Shown: positions 1-13,600 of the stretch, one piece after another
Position numbering within the stretch: the stretch's first letter is position 1
Layout of the letters: each line of letters begins with the position of its first letter
Assembly (NCBI GenBank): GCA_963920635.1
Contig: OY987306.1
Coordinates: 33,361,453-33,425,452, forward strand
Direction: 5' to 3'
DNA: 64,000 bases
From: Pseudeuparius sepicola
Lineage: Eukaryota; Arthropoda; Insecta; Coleoptera; Anthribidae
Translations under genes and position numbers: made by a program
The notes under the pieces: model-generated
What the model was told of the DNA's origin: nothing
The model's input: only the letters and a program-made list of their open reading frames with translations
Databases searched by the model: none

Positions 1-189
1 CAAAGTATGCATTTTTTTCTTTACAATTCGCGCGATAAGCTTTTGAATTTGCAAAAACTTGTCGCAATTTAGAATTGAATTATCTTAACGAAAACCTAAA
101 CTTATTTTATTCGTTTTAGTACATGGCTTAAATAAAAGCATGTTTTTAAAAAGGTTTTTTTTATTTTCAATTTTATTTTGTGGTTTTTA

Positions 190-520
190 GTACCTATTTG
201 ATTCCCATGTCAGGAGGGTGGTAAAGAAATTTAGTCCGCCATCTTGGAGCGGCGGCCATATTGAATTTAGTGTGATGTCACTAACTTTTTCGTTTTCTAC
301 TCTTCAAGCCCTTGCATTTGATACCCATATTAATGGGATTGACAAAAAATACATAATCCGCCATCTTGGAGCTGCGGCCATTTTAAAAGTATTACAATAT
401 TGAGTATTGCATATTGTATTGTCACCGGAACTAAACGTGTATGCAAAATTTCAGCTCAATCGGATGTCAGGAAGTGGTTCTAATTCATCTTGCAAGATTC
501 GACCCACACAACCTTGTAAA
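190..520 (-). repeat. Dispersed repeat with ATGGCGG boxes, left copy
   Basis: This segment is the inverted counterpart of 63410-63940. It contains two boxes of the form CCGCCATCTTGGAGC followed by GGCCAT, spaced about 121 nt apart, and then a unique tail ending in CAGGAAGTGGTTCTAATTC. In the opposite orientation the same boxes read AAGATGGCGG, which resembles a YY1/Pho-type core; that resemblance is inference only. No credible protein is encoded. It is a repeat family member, not a gene. Confidence 0.75.
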
Positions 521-1530
521 AATAACAGTTTGTAGCTACAGAATATCAGTGGCATCTTCACAAATTGCCCATAATGACAGCGCCATCACATAAAATTGTT
601 GCTAAGTTGTATAAACATCCGAGAGAATTGTTTCATCCCAGTTGGCAATCTGCATAAATAAATTTTAAGAGCAAGTAGGCTGTGTCCAACGCTTTGCATA
701 TCATTCGCCTGTTTTAGCCTGCTACTAGATAATTCAGGATAATCATTGAAAATATTCAAGAATATTTTTATAAAGGTTTGAGGTCTTTCACATTTTAACC
801 TTGGATGATTTAACTCTTCTAACGCAGCATATCTAATGGTGAAATAAATTAACTTATCCGTGGTTCAATCGACAATTTGGTGCGTTTCCAATCAATAATC
901 CGTTATAATTTAAAAAAATTCTCGACCAAATAATTATTTTTAACACACCAAGTGCCACAGATACAGATCTTCAAGTGTATGTTCTGACATTTACAAAATA
1001 ATCTATTCTAAAGTATGTATTTTTAACGTTTGTTATTATTTTCGTCGAACGTATAGATATACCATTATATTTTGATTGCGAATAAACGTATTTTCCTGCT
1101 AGCCAAGAAAACTATCTCCGTAGGAGAAAATAAAAGAAAGCATTTCCAGACACCACCACATCGAACATAGTACAGAACAAACAAGTCAATAACGGGATCT
1201 TTTATATTCGATGCCCCCCCACTTGGTGGTTGCTAGGGTGTAGTTTTTGACGTCATTGAAAATAAGGGTGAAAGACAATCCCCTATTATTTAGAAAGAAG
1301 ACCTGTTGTAGCAAGGTGCTACTTTGTTTTTCTTTTCGCACTAGAAAATTTCACACAAGTAAACCACAAATCGGCCTTCTATTAGAAGATACCGTCGATA
1401 TTTTTCTTATTAAAACCACAACCGAGGTCTTTGTACCAATTGTACCTACATTGTGCAAAACTGCAATACGTTTCAATCTAAACTGTGCCCGAAACGCATT
1501 TGTATAATGGAAAGAAAACAAACACGCACG
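521..1530. other. AT-rich intergenic spacer
   Basis: No gene, RNA gene or clear transposon end was found here. The longest open frames are short and have no recognisable family pattern. Confidence 0.5.
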
Positions 1531-1532
1531 CG

Positions 1533-1680
1533 CCGCCTCAAATTAAATGTAAGCTAATTATAGAGAGGGCCCCGGGACCTAGCCCTGAGGCACACCGGCA
1601 GTGGAGACACACAAAAAAAAACTATTTTCGTCACGTAAGTTGCACCGTTAGCTTCGAGCTGCAACAGTAAACGCAATTAA
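1533..1680 (-). pseudogene. Decayed LINE reverse transcriptase fragment
   Basis: On the minus strand around 1560-1590 the translation reads GVPQG, then a stop codon where the family has Ser, then V-x-GP. This matches the RT active-region motif GVPQGSVLGP of jockey/CR1-like non-LTR retrotransposons (family knowledge). Only a short piece survives, with a stop inside the motif, so it is a dead fragment. The call rests on one motif. Confidence 0.5.
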
Positions 1681-2334
1681 TAATTTTCTGACTTCCGCTT
1701 TGGCGGATGGACAGCATAATGGTGATGGAATGCTAAATAGGTTATAGTTGGGAAAGTAGAAAACGTCAAACGACTTGCAATAAAAATATTTCGGACCATA
1801 GTCTAGGGTTTGCGCTTAGTCCGGCTGCTACGATCAATATAAGGGTGCATCTACCCCCCACTCTCTATTCTGCGCAACGATGCACTGACCTAGCCTATGA
1901 CCTTGGCCACCCCAAGGGTGCGAAACTGTTGTTTTGTTCGGAAATCGAGGGCTTACTTCATGAATTGTAATTGCATCGCTCATATGTGACGGTTTCCTTT
2001 GTCACTGGCTCTAGAGGGGCTATAGGAAATGTCATAATTGAATGTGTTACCCTTGTCTATCTACTAACGAAAGTTATCCAACCACTGGTTAGTATGAAGA
2101 GTTCAAGGGCAGATGGCGCTGTCGGCTGGAAATGTTTCGTCGATTATTACCACTAGCTCAGAACTGGGTGACAATGCAATATTAACTCGCTGTATACGTA
2201 TTATTATTATTTTTTTTGTTATTATAAAAAAGTATGAATATTACATACAAATCTTATGACATTAATTTTGATTCCTTCTTCGTTTTATTTTCCAGGAAAA
2301 TAACAATAAAACAGATTGATATATTATTGGTAGG
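1681..2334. other. Intergenic spacer, nothing recognised
   Basis: No supportable coding sequence or element ends were found between the LINE fragment and the direct repeat that begins near 2339. Confidence 0.4.
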
Positions 2335-2338
2335 TCAG

Positions 2339-3480
2339 TCACAGCCGGCTCTAGGAAAGCCGTGAAGTTGAGCTGGCAACATGGCTTACGGATCTGCGCG
2401 GCGTGGCCCGTCACTCCCTGTCAGTTGACTTTACAAGAAATTCACCAGAATTAATTTGTGTAGTGCGGGTAGTGCTATCGTCGCCAGATTGCTACGACGA
2501 GGCAGTGTGTCTCTGGGTGGAAACAGACAGCCCGAAGTGTTGGCGACAGCTTTTTTATAAATTTGTTTTGTCTGTGAAAAAATGAAACATTTCTCTAAAA
2601 GTTCGAAGTGAAGAATCGTTCCTTTACAATTTCAAGCCTCAAGATGCCTAGAACCGTCGAGGGAAGCTAGAACTTAGTTATATACCTGGCTGTAAGTCAA
2701 ATCGTAATAATAACTTGAAGTAGCTAGCGGTTTTCTTTGCTTGACGGCAAGCGGTCAACTTGTATTCGTTTTGGGCTTTCCAAAGGACGAAAATTTAAGA
2801 ATAAAATGATTAAGGACCAATTGCATACACAAACTAAAGTACCCTTTAAAATTAAAGGAGTTTTCTAACAATTCAACCATTATTATTTAGTATTGTTGCA
2901 AAAGTTTCTTTACCTAATGTTAAAGTCAAAAGATAAAGATAATTTAGTTGAATGTATAATGAAATTGATCCTAAACTGCCATTTCAATCAGAAGAGATTA
3001 CTCTCCTTCACAACATGCTGTTCTCTGTTCGCTTGTTATTTATATTTTTATGAAAATTTAACCATAAGGGAAGATAGGTAATCATCATTTGCCTGATGGC
3101 GCACTTTGCAAAAAATACTCAAAAAAATGTACTTCCCTCGATTTGCCCAAATTTACCATATATTATTTGTCGAAAATGTACCTATCCACACCAGGAATCG
3201 TACTTATTATAAATACTTATACTTCTGGGTATATTTTGTTACGTGTTACTGCTTTTATTGTCCGTTAAACAAACGTACCTACTTACTTAGGTACCCAATT
3301 ATTGAAACAAAGTTCACAAATTTATCTAATTATAATTAAAAAGAGGGTTGGACATTTATTAGAAAAGATAAACTAAGCCAAAGTGCAGGCTGCTCTATAC
3401 TGCATAGACCCGTTGAACCGTCCCGCTGCGGCGTTGCCACATGTTTGCACAGGGCTTGTAAGCTTGAGAAGGATGTGATA
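2339..3480 (+). repeat. 1.1-kb direct repeat, copy 1
   Basis: This segment begins near CACAGCCGGCTCTAGGAAAG and ends near TTGTAAGCTTGAGAAGG. It is repeated in the same orientation at 9616-10636 with many small substitutions and indels. A 60-codon frame at 2403 is shared in part by the second copy, but indels change its length, so it is not a conserved gene. It is probably a transposable-element copy of unknown class. Confidence 0.75.
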
Positions 3481-3800
3481 CAGTAAATAACATATAATGT
3501 TGATAGAGCGCCACCAGTGAATGGTGTACAAACTAGGTACTATCTCAAGGCGGGAAATTTAAAATATGTTCCAATCAGAACACAGAACACATAAACGAAA
3601 TAGTTGTGGGTGGAAAAGCTGTGCTCCACATTGAGTGGATGCGAATCATGGCAATCGAAAAATGAAAATAGAAACTTGTGGAAGAGAAATTGTCCGTCCT
3701 GAGCAGAATAAATGCATAATAAATTACGTCGATGCTTCGGCGACCTGAAAGTTACAAATGTGCGATTGTTCCTGTACCGAGCGTGCAGTATTTATGTGTA
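3481..3800. other. Spacer, nothing recognised
   Basis: No gene or repeat boundary is supported here. Confidence 0.35.
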
Positions 3801-3809
3801 TTTGAGAGC

Positions 3810-4475
3810 CACAACATTTCTATGAAGACATATTGTCTTTGAATGTAGAATAGTATATTTCATTACGAGTCTGGAAATAAAGATTTTTCCGTGCGCGCGT
3901 GACAAATTCCCGTGTGAGGCGCAGCCGAACACGAGAAGTCATGCAAGCACGGAACAATCTATTTCTGGACGTGTAATGAAAGATATTTTTTATAATACTT
4001 CTTTGAAAACGGAAACTTAAAACATTTTATCGGCATATTATAATAAATTTAATTGACAAAAAATAAACAATGCAGACAATATAGTGATTGGTATGTATGA
4101 TGCGTTTCCATGGTTACTCTCAAATTATTTCAAAGGTGCTTTGTTGTAAATTAGTTATTGTCAGATAAGGTGAATAAAACGTCAAAAATATTACAGAAAT
4201 GTATCTAAATATTGAAACACTTACGAATTAAAATACAAAATAGGTATATGTTAAATATCAGAGAGCATATAGAGTTTCTTAAATTTAGTTTACTTTGCTG
4301 TATATTTCTATTTTAAAGCCATATAATATTCGGTATTTTTATTCAGCGCACGGAAAGTTTTTCCATGCGCTGTTTCCGTGCGCTAGCCCGAAAAACCCCA
4401 TCTTTCATTATTGCTAAAACAGATGAAAATAAGGTGTTTTCAAAGAACTATAATAAAAAAGTATTCCCTGCCACG
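3810..4475 (+). mobile_element. Element copy inverted relative to 7015-7605
   Basis: About 0.65 kb starting near TTCATTACGAGTCTGGAAATA is found again, reverse-complemented, inside the TIR element at 6977-7643. Both copies contain internal complementary stretches around CCGTGCGCGCG and GCGCACGGAAA. This copy lacks the 24-bp terminal inverted repeats of the other, so it is truncated. No transposase was seen. Confidence 0.7.
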
Positions 4476-5850
4476 CCCGTAAGCAGCAAACTACAAAAGT
4501 GACAAAAATGACAACCGGCTACTATGTTTTTACGCAATCGTGAGTGTCAATAACTGTATTTAAATTTAAATACGGAACAAAAAAGGAATTTTATTTTTTC
4601 CAACACCCTGTATACATTATATGCAAGCTGGGAATAATGTGACTATACTATATGTGTTTTATGTACCGTTCTATTTCTATTGGTTTATTTATTGCTGCTA
4701 TGCATCGTTTAAGTTCAAGTAGAGTAGGTGTGAATTTTTATTGCCAATTTCTGCATCTGACTAAAACGAAATGCAAAATTGGTTTCAATTTGCTGGAACG
4801 GTACTTACGCGTCATTATTTTTGCGAGGAATGTCGAAAAACAACTAGGCCATGGTTAAAAGTAAACAATTATTATTCATATGGGACATATAGGTATAGCT
4901 GTTTTTTTATTGCAAATGACAGCTAACTCACTCTGCAGTCGATGCAGGTTAAGAAAATTTATATTTCTGTGTCAAGGTAATGAAGACAAAATTATTCACC
5001 AAAACCACAATTTTGATGGTTCTATTGTAAAAAATGTCCCAAAGTGATGACTACGCAGGGTCACATGAGCTTCTGCAGACAATACACTATATCGTGGAGC
5101 ACACCCTTCCTGCCACTCCCAACTGTGATGGATCTACGTCCAATAAACGTTTAACATCGAAACTAGGTTGGCTATGCTATAGGTTTTATATTTTTCCTCC
5201 AATAACGAAACATGAACATAACGCAAACATGCCTATAATATAGAAGATTATTTTAAGGACTTTTTTGACGGCTCTACTCTACGCTAACTAGAAGCATACT
5301 AAAAAAGAAACGAAGCAAAAAAAGAACAACTCTAATTAATGATAAGTTGTTTCATTTGAACGTTTATGATGAAACTAACACAAATAACAATTTATAGTAA
5401 CAACAATTTATAGGACTTTTAGTTTAAGACCCCTTACCTAAGGCAATCTAACAGTAACTGACGCCAGTTTCACGCTGAAATCGTATAATAAATTTCCGTC
5501 GGTCTATCTCTATGCACAAGTATGCAACAGTACGAGAATCGTCATCAAAATATTGAATCTTCTATGGACGAAATTTTTAAAATGGAAACATTTAATCTGC
5601 ATACCTGCAACATCCTGCGTACTCTTGCCTATAAATACAGTGCCTTTGCTGCCGTTAGATACCGTTGTCACCAACAATGAGACAATAAATATTCCCCTAT
5701 CCACTTCCACGCAAGCGTAATTTAATTGATTAGAATTGTCCCTGTATGTCCGCATAATATAATATATGGTCAATAGTCTCGACATTATCGTCTTCGCCAA
5801 AATAATTCAAGAATTGTAACGCGTGCGCCTTCATTCATCATCCCGAGTCA
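4476..5850. other. Intergenic spacer with one solo transposon end
   Basis: An isolated CACCCTGTA end lies near 4606-4616 without a partner that I could place. No coding sequence is supported. Confidence 0.4.
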
Positions 5851-5854
5851 TCTA

Positions 5855-6080
5855 TGAACATCTCAAAAGCGTAAGGGTCCAAGGATGGACCCTTGGGGCA
5901 CACCGCGATATTGATATGCGGCTACCGTGTGTAGTGCCGTCCGAAACTGGTCCCGTGTGAAGTTTTGAAATACGAGCGAGCGACTCGTAAAGTCATTGAG
6001 CGCCTTCTCGGGACGATCTTAACGATTCCTGGAATGTTAGAGTAAGATTTATGTCGCCAGAATGTTAAGTAATGTGTCAG
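5855..6080 (-). pseudogene. LINE reverse transcriptase fragment with frameshift
   Basis: Reading down the minus strand from about 6000 gives a continuous frame ending in RGVPQGSILGPLRF (about 5870-5910), the RT motif of non-LTR retrotransposons. The frame then hits TGA, while a neighbouring frame continues as FEMFIDD, the next conserved RT block. This indicates a small frameshift. Only the part around this motif is preserved, and no ORF1, endonuclease or 3' tail was identified. It is a dead LINE remnant. Confidence 0.65.
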
Positions 6081-6497
6081 GTTGTCGGCGTTCGCTTCTT
6101 TGTTTTGCCACAAGATTGGGATGTGACTTTTTTTGTGCTTTATGTATTATAATGTTGCGTATTTTGTAACATCATTAATTTGAATGCTTCATGGTTATTC
6201 CATGGCGAAAAGAAAAACTTTATAATTTTGCGAGAAGAAATATCATTTTACAAATCAAGCTGTGTAGGTGACTCATTCTTGTCTCAAGTTCATCTTATAT
6301 AACCATTCCTTCAGTCTGTAGCCGGAGACAACGATACGAAGAGAGAGTATATTATACAGTTCTTACGTCAGTACTATTTACGCAAGATACCATGAACCAT
6401 GTACCAGCCTTTTGTATGTATGGTACTATGGTACTACCTGAGATATACGTGACAAGAGTTCTGGGCGTTTTTGTGTAGAAAAATGTCGTTATAACTA
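6081..6497. other. Intergenic spacer, nothing recognised
   Basis: No gene or complete element was found between the LINE fragment and the TA-flanked element that begins at 6498. Confidence 0.4.
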
Positions 6498-8061
6498 CAG
6501 GGTGTCTACTTTTATAAACAAATACAATTCCACAAAATCAAATTGGACACTTTTAAAGGGAAACTCCTGATATCGGTGTCTGAGGCTCATGTTTATGATA
6601 AACTTAATGGAGAAAACCGCAAATGGATATCTGTCACCGTTCTGTAGTTACAGGGCGTTTTTCGAAAATGTGCGTTTTCGAAAAGTGGCCGCAACTTTTT
6701 TCGGGTTAAAAATTTTGGGTTTCTGTAAAAACATTCCTAAGGCACTTTTTTTTACGTAGAATCCAATGCTGCTACTTTTTTTTCAAGTCAATGGTTTAAG
6801 AGTTACCGGAGAAAAAAATATTTTTTAAATGGAACACCCTTTATATTTTTTAATAGAGCAAAAAATTACCATTCCAAAAATATATAACAGGTAATGATTT
6901 ACTTAAGTACTTATCAATTACTGATAACTTTTATGATTTCATGTAATAATTGAAGGCACCCTTACCCTCTCAACAGGTAGGCTTTGGACGGTGAGACAAT
7001 GAATGTTTTTATTATACTTCTTTGAAAACACCTTATTTTCATCTGTTTTAGCAATAATGAAAGATGGGGTTTTTCGGGCTAGCGCACGGAAACAGCGCAT
7101 GGAGAAACTTTCCGTGCGCTGAATAAAAATACCGAATATATGGCTTTAAAATAGAAATATACAGCAAAGTAAACTAAATTTAAGAAACTCTATATGCTTT
7201 CTGATATTTAACATATACCTATTTTGTATTTTAATTTAATATTTAGATACATTTCTGTAATATTTTTGACGTTTTATTCACCTTATCTGACAATAACTAA
7301 TTTACGACAAAGCACCTTTGAAATAATTTGAGAGTAACCATGGAAACGCATCATACATACCAAACACTATACATATTGTCTGCATTGTTTATTTTTTGTC
7401 AATTAAATTTATTATAACATGCCGATAAAATGTTTTAAGTTTCCGTTTTCAAAGAAGTATAATAAAAAATATCGTTCATTACACGTCCAGAAATAGATTT
7501 TTCCGTGCTTGCATGACTTTCCGTGTTCGGCTGCGCCTCACACGGGAATTTGTCACGCGCGCACGAAAAAATCTTTATTTCCAGACTCGTAATGAAATAT
7601 ACTATTCCACGGTTGTTTTATTGTCTCACCGTCCAAAGCCTACTTGTTGAAAAGGCGCGCTTACAATTATATTTACACATAAAGTCAACATAAAAGCTAT
7701 TAAGTAAATCATTAATGGTAACTTTTTGCTCTATTAAAAATTGCATAAATATATACAGGATTTTCCATCTAAAAAACAACTTTTTTCATCGGTAACTCTT
7801 AAACCATTGACTTGAAAAAAAATGTAGTAGCAGCATTGGATTCTACGTAAAACAGTGCTTTAGGAATGTTTTTACAGAAAACCAAATTTTTTGACCCGAA
7901 AAAAGTTACGGCCACTTTTCGAAAACGCACATTTTCGAAAAACGCCCTGTAACTCAAGAACGGTGACAGATATCGATTTGTCAATCTCCGATATCAGTTT
8001 TTGTCCATCTCCGTCAAAAATAGGAGTTTCCCTTTAAAAGTGTCCAATTTGGCCCACCCTG
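6498..8061. mobile_element. TA-flanked fold-back transposon hosting a nested element
   Basis: The left end CAGGGTGTCTAC and right end GGCCCACCCTG are each flanked by TA, as in Tc1/mariner-like MITEs. Inverted arms (about 6530-6960 and 7660-8050) share blocks such as TTGGACACTTTTAAAGGGAA and GTGCGTTTTCGAAAAGTGGC in opposite orientation. The centre is occupied by the separate TIR element 6977-7643. No transposase frame is present, so this is non-autonomous. Confidence 0.75.
6977..7643. mobile_element. 667-bp TIR element nested in fold-back
   Basis: The ends form a perfect 24-bp inverted repeat, beginning GTAGGCTTTGGACGGTGAGA at 6977-7000 with the complement at 7620-7643. The match extends a few bases outward with one mismatch. 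The body is the reverse complement of 3810-4475. The first 12-13 bases recur in a duplicated unit in a UBE4A intron at 34143-34400. There is no coding capacity. Confidence 0.75.
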
Positions 8062-9612
8062 TACAATGTTTGATACAACTCTCTATAACAAAAGAAAGTG
8101 ATAAGCAGTCGTGTGTTAACTTTCATAACAACATAATTGAAACTGCCTACGCCCAAATTTCATTCCTTCAAAACTTACTTACAAATTAGTATCCATCCTA
8201 ATTGGTACAAAGTATTCATTTAAATTTCAACACAAATAATCGAAAACCTTGACTGAGCACAGGAAATTACCGAACACGGCGCAGAATGCCTCATTAGTTT
8301 TGGATTAGCTCAAAAAATATTCGAAAAACTTGAATTCTCATTAGCCACTCGGAGTACATCTATAGTGAGTCATGTCGAGAGCAAAAATTATTAATTTGGA
8401 TAGCCCTAGGAGTTTGTGACTACAGGTGATGGTGATAATGTAAATTATCTCGGAGCACTGTTATGAATTAAAGCCCGTAATAATAGGAAGTAAGGCAGGT
8501 ACTGTTATATTTGGTCTTTGATAAACTGGTGTCCTTTCTAAAAGCAGTCATACTCGGTAACTGGTAGCAAAATGCAGTGCAGACAATTTTAAAGTACACC
8601 TACATATACCTTACATATTATTATAATTTAGCTGTTGATTGTTCTGCACAAACGTTAAACTTGATGTTAATAACAACTGTTATTTTGTAGACGAACTATT
8701 TACCAAAACCCACCGCAACACATTTCTGTGGGTTTTGCAAACGTAATTGCCAAAAATACAAAATGACGTCAACAATTTCGGATGTAAGCAGTTTGATATA
8801 GTGTTTCCATAAGAATGTTTTCGAGTGCATTTGATAACATATTTTTCCAGTGTAAATAGTTTTTTTGTCAAAACTCTGATAAGTATTGCTGGGTGAGTCT
8901 TTTTTTGATGATCAGTATGGGGATCTCGGAAACTAGTGGAGATAGTAAGGAAGGTTAAATGTGATTTTAGATAAAAAGTGTAAATACCAAAGTTGGGGGG
9001 AATTGTGTCCCCAATGCGGTTATGATGTCCTACTTTTCGTGACAGCTGCCATTTTCGAGATTTGATACAAACTTGTGTATTTTTTAATTGGGAAGCATAG
9101 TTATTTCCATTATTTTTCTGAACAACCATATCGAGTGTTATAGCGTTGGAAAGCTCTAAAAATGACTGATTTTTTGAGACCATGGCCAACTATGGTTTAT
9201 TGAATTTTCCATGGCAATTTTGATTTTGTCCGAGATTTAAAAAAGCTATTTTCGTAGAGCATACAACAACGGTTAATTTTCGCTCAATCATCAAATTGAT
9301 TCATTCTAGTTTTAAATACCGTGTCAAGGTAGCCAACCAAAGGTCATTTCCATATTAGAATCGGATGATAGGACGCATCAAAAATTAATAAAATCGACCT
9401 TTCAACCTACCCACGAACGTTTGACCTCTGATTTGCAACACTCATAAGCAAAAATAATGTGCATCTCAAATAATAGGCGTTGAAATAATTGCTTGTACCG
9501 TAGCTAAATGCATTTATACGCGTCATTATGGGAAGGCTCTGTGTAAAATGCATTGCAGACTTCTATAGCTGCTATTTTACTAACGGATTGCTATGTTTAT
9601 GACGTAGGTACT
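8062..9612. other. Intergenic spacer, nothing recognised
   Basis: A 169-codon minus-strand frame at 8680-9189 has no recognisable domain and was not accepted as a gene. Nothing else is supported. Confidence 0.4.
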
Positions 9613-9615
9613 TGC

Positions 9616-10636
9616 ACAGCCGGCTCTAGGAAAGCCCTGAAGTGGAGAAAGCTGGCAACATGGCTTGCGGGTCTGCGCGGCGTGGCCTGTCACTCCCTGT
9701 CAGTTGATTTTACAAGAAATTTACCAGAATTAATTTGTGTAGTGCGGGTAGTGCTATCGTCGCCAGATTGCTACGACGAGGCAGTGAGGCAGCTTTTTTA
9801 TAAATTTGTTTTGTTTGTGAAAAAATGAAACATTTCTCTAAAAGTTCGGAGTGAAGAATCGTTCCTTTACAATTTCAAGCCTCAAGATGCCTAGAACCGT
9901 CGAGGGAAGCTAGAAGTTAGTTATATACATACCTGGCTGTAAGTCAAATTAATAGTAATAATAACTTGAAGTAGCTAGGTTTTCTTTGCTTGACGGCAAG
10001 CGGTCAACTTGTATTCGTTTTGGGCTTTCCAAAGGACGAAAATTTAAGAATGAAATGATTAAAGTATAAAGTACCATTTAAAATTAAAGGAGCTTTCTAA
10101 TAATCCAACCAGTTGCAAAAGTTTCTTTACCAATCAGAAGAGAATTACTCTCCTTCATAACATGCTGTTCTCTGTTCGCTTGTTTTATTTTTATGAAAAT
10201 TTAACCATAAGGGAAGATAGGTAACCATCACTTGCCTGATGGCGAACTTTGCAAAAAATTCTCACAAAAATTCGACTTACAACAAAATGTAGTCCCCTCT
10301 ATTTGCCAAAATTTAACATATTATAATATTTGTCGAAAATGTACCTATCCACACCAGGAATCGTACTTATTTTAAATACTTATACTTCTGTGTATATTTT
10401 ATTACTTGTTACTGCTTTTATTGTCTGTTAAACAAACGTACCTACTTACTTAGGTACCCAATTATTGAAACAAAGTTCACAAATGTGTCTAATAAAGAGG
10501 GTTGAATATTTATTAGAAAAGATAAACTAAGCCAAAGTGCAGACCGTTCTATACTGCATAAACCCGTTGAACCGTCCCGCTGCGGCGTTGCCACATGTTT
10601 GCACAGGGTTTGTAAGCTTGAGAAGGTTGTGGTACT
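9616..10636 (+). repeat. 1.1-kb direct repeat, copy 2
   Basis: This is the second copy of the repeat at 2339-3480. It begins at CAGCCGGCTCTAGGAAAG and ends near TTGTAAGCTTGAGAAGG. It carries deletions relative to copy 1, for example near 9790 and 10130. The two copies are about 7.3 kb apart with no gag or pol between them, so an LTR pair is not supported. Confidence 0.75.
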
Positions 10637-13600
10637 TGATTTGTTGGGGTTGAAGATCATATAGACATAAAATTCAGATTGTCCAAGTTGTCAGATGTAC
10701 CTACCGCATTTCAGAAGTGTTTTTAAACTTATACCTTTTTTAGAACATGTCCCCTGTTTCATCTACTAATGACAATCGAATTAACACGAACCCAAACGAA
10801 TTAAATACAAATTAAAAACCCATAAATTCGAATTGAAATTACTTTGGCCCAATTTCAACTATAGTTTCTCCGAACAATTTTAGATAACAAATACCTAACA
10901 CGTCACATTGCATTGTATGTAAAATTGACTGCTATATGCCGAGTATAAAATGAGGAAGTGCAAGGCATGTTTGTAAGCTGCACTTTCTTTTTCCCACGTT
11001 GTACAGAAAACGTTTGAAGTCATTGCCAAGCAACTGGGGATGGTATTCTACGCAAAAATAGAAATGCGACCTACACGAAAATGTCCGGTTGAACAACAAT
11101 TTTCGTTGCGTAAATAAATACATTGAAAGCGTATTGCACTTCGTTACCTTGGACTTGTTCGTGAGTCCAAGAATAGGTTTCCTATTTTTATTTTCCGATT
11201 TTTAGAGGTCGAATTGTAGAACAGTTGAGATAATATTGATTCAGCGGTGCTTTTGTTTTTGGTGTTAAAAGCGACTGTATGTTTGTAAGCCATGTTTTAT
11301 ACCGTTTCGATTCTCTCAGACCAAACAATTTTTTTGCCAGAATTTTAGCGAATATTTGTTTTACTTACACTAGTTAGTGACGTACGGCTAGGTTAATTAT
11401 TATTGGCACTTTCATTTTTGCATAGTGGTTTCAGCCGAATGAACTTGTAACAAATCTAAAATAAACCGCTGTAACCTTTACCACTGCCAATGTTGTATTT
11501 GTTTTGATATACCACGCCAATTTTACATTGATCTGACAACACTAGCGAGCAGCGTGAAATTTTAAACGTTTCCTCTTCCTATATACAGGGTTATTTACGT
11601 TTAAAACCTGCAATAAATTTCTACTAGTAAATACGACCAATAAAAAGGATAAATCTGATTTTGGTTTTTTTGCGAGGTTCTTCTGAAACACCCTGTATAA
11701 TTCGAGTTAATGTCATTTCCGCTGCACTTTCATGCAGTACGAATCTAAAAAATGCCACGGCTTGCCTCGATCAAAGTGTTAAGTTGCCCATCGAAGCGTT
11801 TGAAAGTTCTCTATTTTCGTTTCAGTTTCTAACTGGGTTAAGAAATTCCTTCCCATGAAAGACCAATCTTCTGGATTTTTAGAACGAAACACCGATGGAC
11901 GCGGCATTGTAATATATTTTCTTGAAATCGGTCTCAAAATCGTCATTAAAAGCTCAGAAATCGGCACTGAAGTAGCCCATTATTGTACGATTTTTTCGAT
12001 AAGTAGGCCTTGACGAGATGTAAACAACAAACGTCAGACGCGGAGCCATCGCCCGTCAAAAGTGACCAAATATTCAAAACCCGGCCAATAAAGGCCCATT
12101 TAACATTTCGTACACATTGCGAAATCGTTACCTATAGCAGCGCAATCTTTCAGTACAAATATTTTAGTAGGTTTGAATATATCAATATATTTTTCATGGA
12201 GGCTGCACAACAGGCAGCAGTTTGGAGTTTCTGTTGGGAAGCGCCGCGCCTCGTCATACTTGACCTAGGTAGAGCGATCGTCAAAGTCAAGCAACGCCGA
12301 GCGCAGTCGGTTCATGGACGGGTGATCTGTTATGATTATTTTTTTGCCTAATAAAACATTTATTTCCGATTTCAAAAAAATATAATATGTACCTCGGCAC
12401 TGAAGTTATTTTTATGCCTCATGTGGAATTTAGTTGCCGAGACCTCTGGCGGAGGCAAATAAAACATGAATAACTATGTATTTTGTGAAACGAAAATAGC
12501 AAAAATATGTTCGCTTCCTACTGTCTACACAATATATTCAGATTTTTGTACATTTTTAATAATAATTTACATTTTTATTTTATACTGATTATATGATTCA
12601 TACGCTCGTTTTTGTACACTTTGTATGTAAATAATAATTAATTTCATTTTATTTTCAATGGATATTGCATAATAAAAATAGCTTCTTATTGTACAAACAA
12701 CTACACTGTAAGCTACTTATACATTCAGGTTTATTTCATTTTTAAGAACCAGTTTGTAAATTAACAGTCATATATTATTAAATCACTGCATGGCTTCCAA
12801 AAAAAAGCAATAAAGGAAAATTGGCTCGATATGTGTACAAATTATTTCGAATTTGTTACAGTTATTCTAACCTTAAATCTTGTCTGAACGTATAAGCAAG
12901 TTAATAACTTATTTCAAGAGAATAAAATATGGTGGCATCATTTTTTTTAAAGGAATTCCATATTTGGATTTAGAGAACCTTATTTCGGATTGCATATATT
13001 AAAATGATATATTTGGAACAAGGACGAACAAAATCAACTTATGAGGTATTTATAAAGTTAGCTTTCTTTCTATAATTTAATTTTTTTAACCACCTGTTTA
13101 GAAAAACACCTTTGACGTCAATGATTTGTAACATTATGCCACCATATGTGGGGTCATAGGGGAGCCCAAATCAATTCGTTCATTCAATTACAATCTTGTT
13201 AAGGCCAAACTTCTAGAGAATTAAACAAAATTTATTGAAGTTAATCTGTGGAATGATGGTCAATTCGTTTTGTTTCTCGTTTCTAATAAAGTTACAGTTA
13301 GTTTATACCTATTACCACCCATTCCATTAAGAATAGATTAAAAGAATGTAGGTATAGTAGTTGTTTAGTTGTAAATTGAAATTCGCTGATTGCAGTCACG
13401 AATATCAAAATGAGACGCCAACAAACTTTTTAACACGACAGAAGATTTTTACGTCAAAAGCTTCTATAACTATAGGAACCATATAGGGGTAGCAAAAAAT
13501 CTAGGTGACATTTTGGCAAGTTTTAACAAATACGACGCCTTTAAAATCTATATACGTTGTAGGTTATAGAAATTCTATAAATAAACTTAAACAGAAATAA

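Noticed and set aside
8680..9189. 169-codon minus-strand open frame
   Set aside because: It has no domain pattern, no promoter or splice context, and lies in repeat-rich spacer. The composition looks like chance.
2339..10636. LTR retrotransposon with 1.1-kb LTRs
   Set aside because: No gag, protease, RT or integrase between the copies, and the two copies differ strongly.
12010..12351. 113-codon plus-strand open frame
   Set aside because: No recognisable motif and no codon pattern like the real genes of the window.
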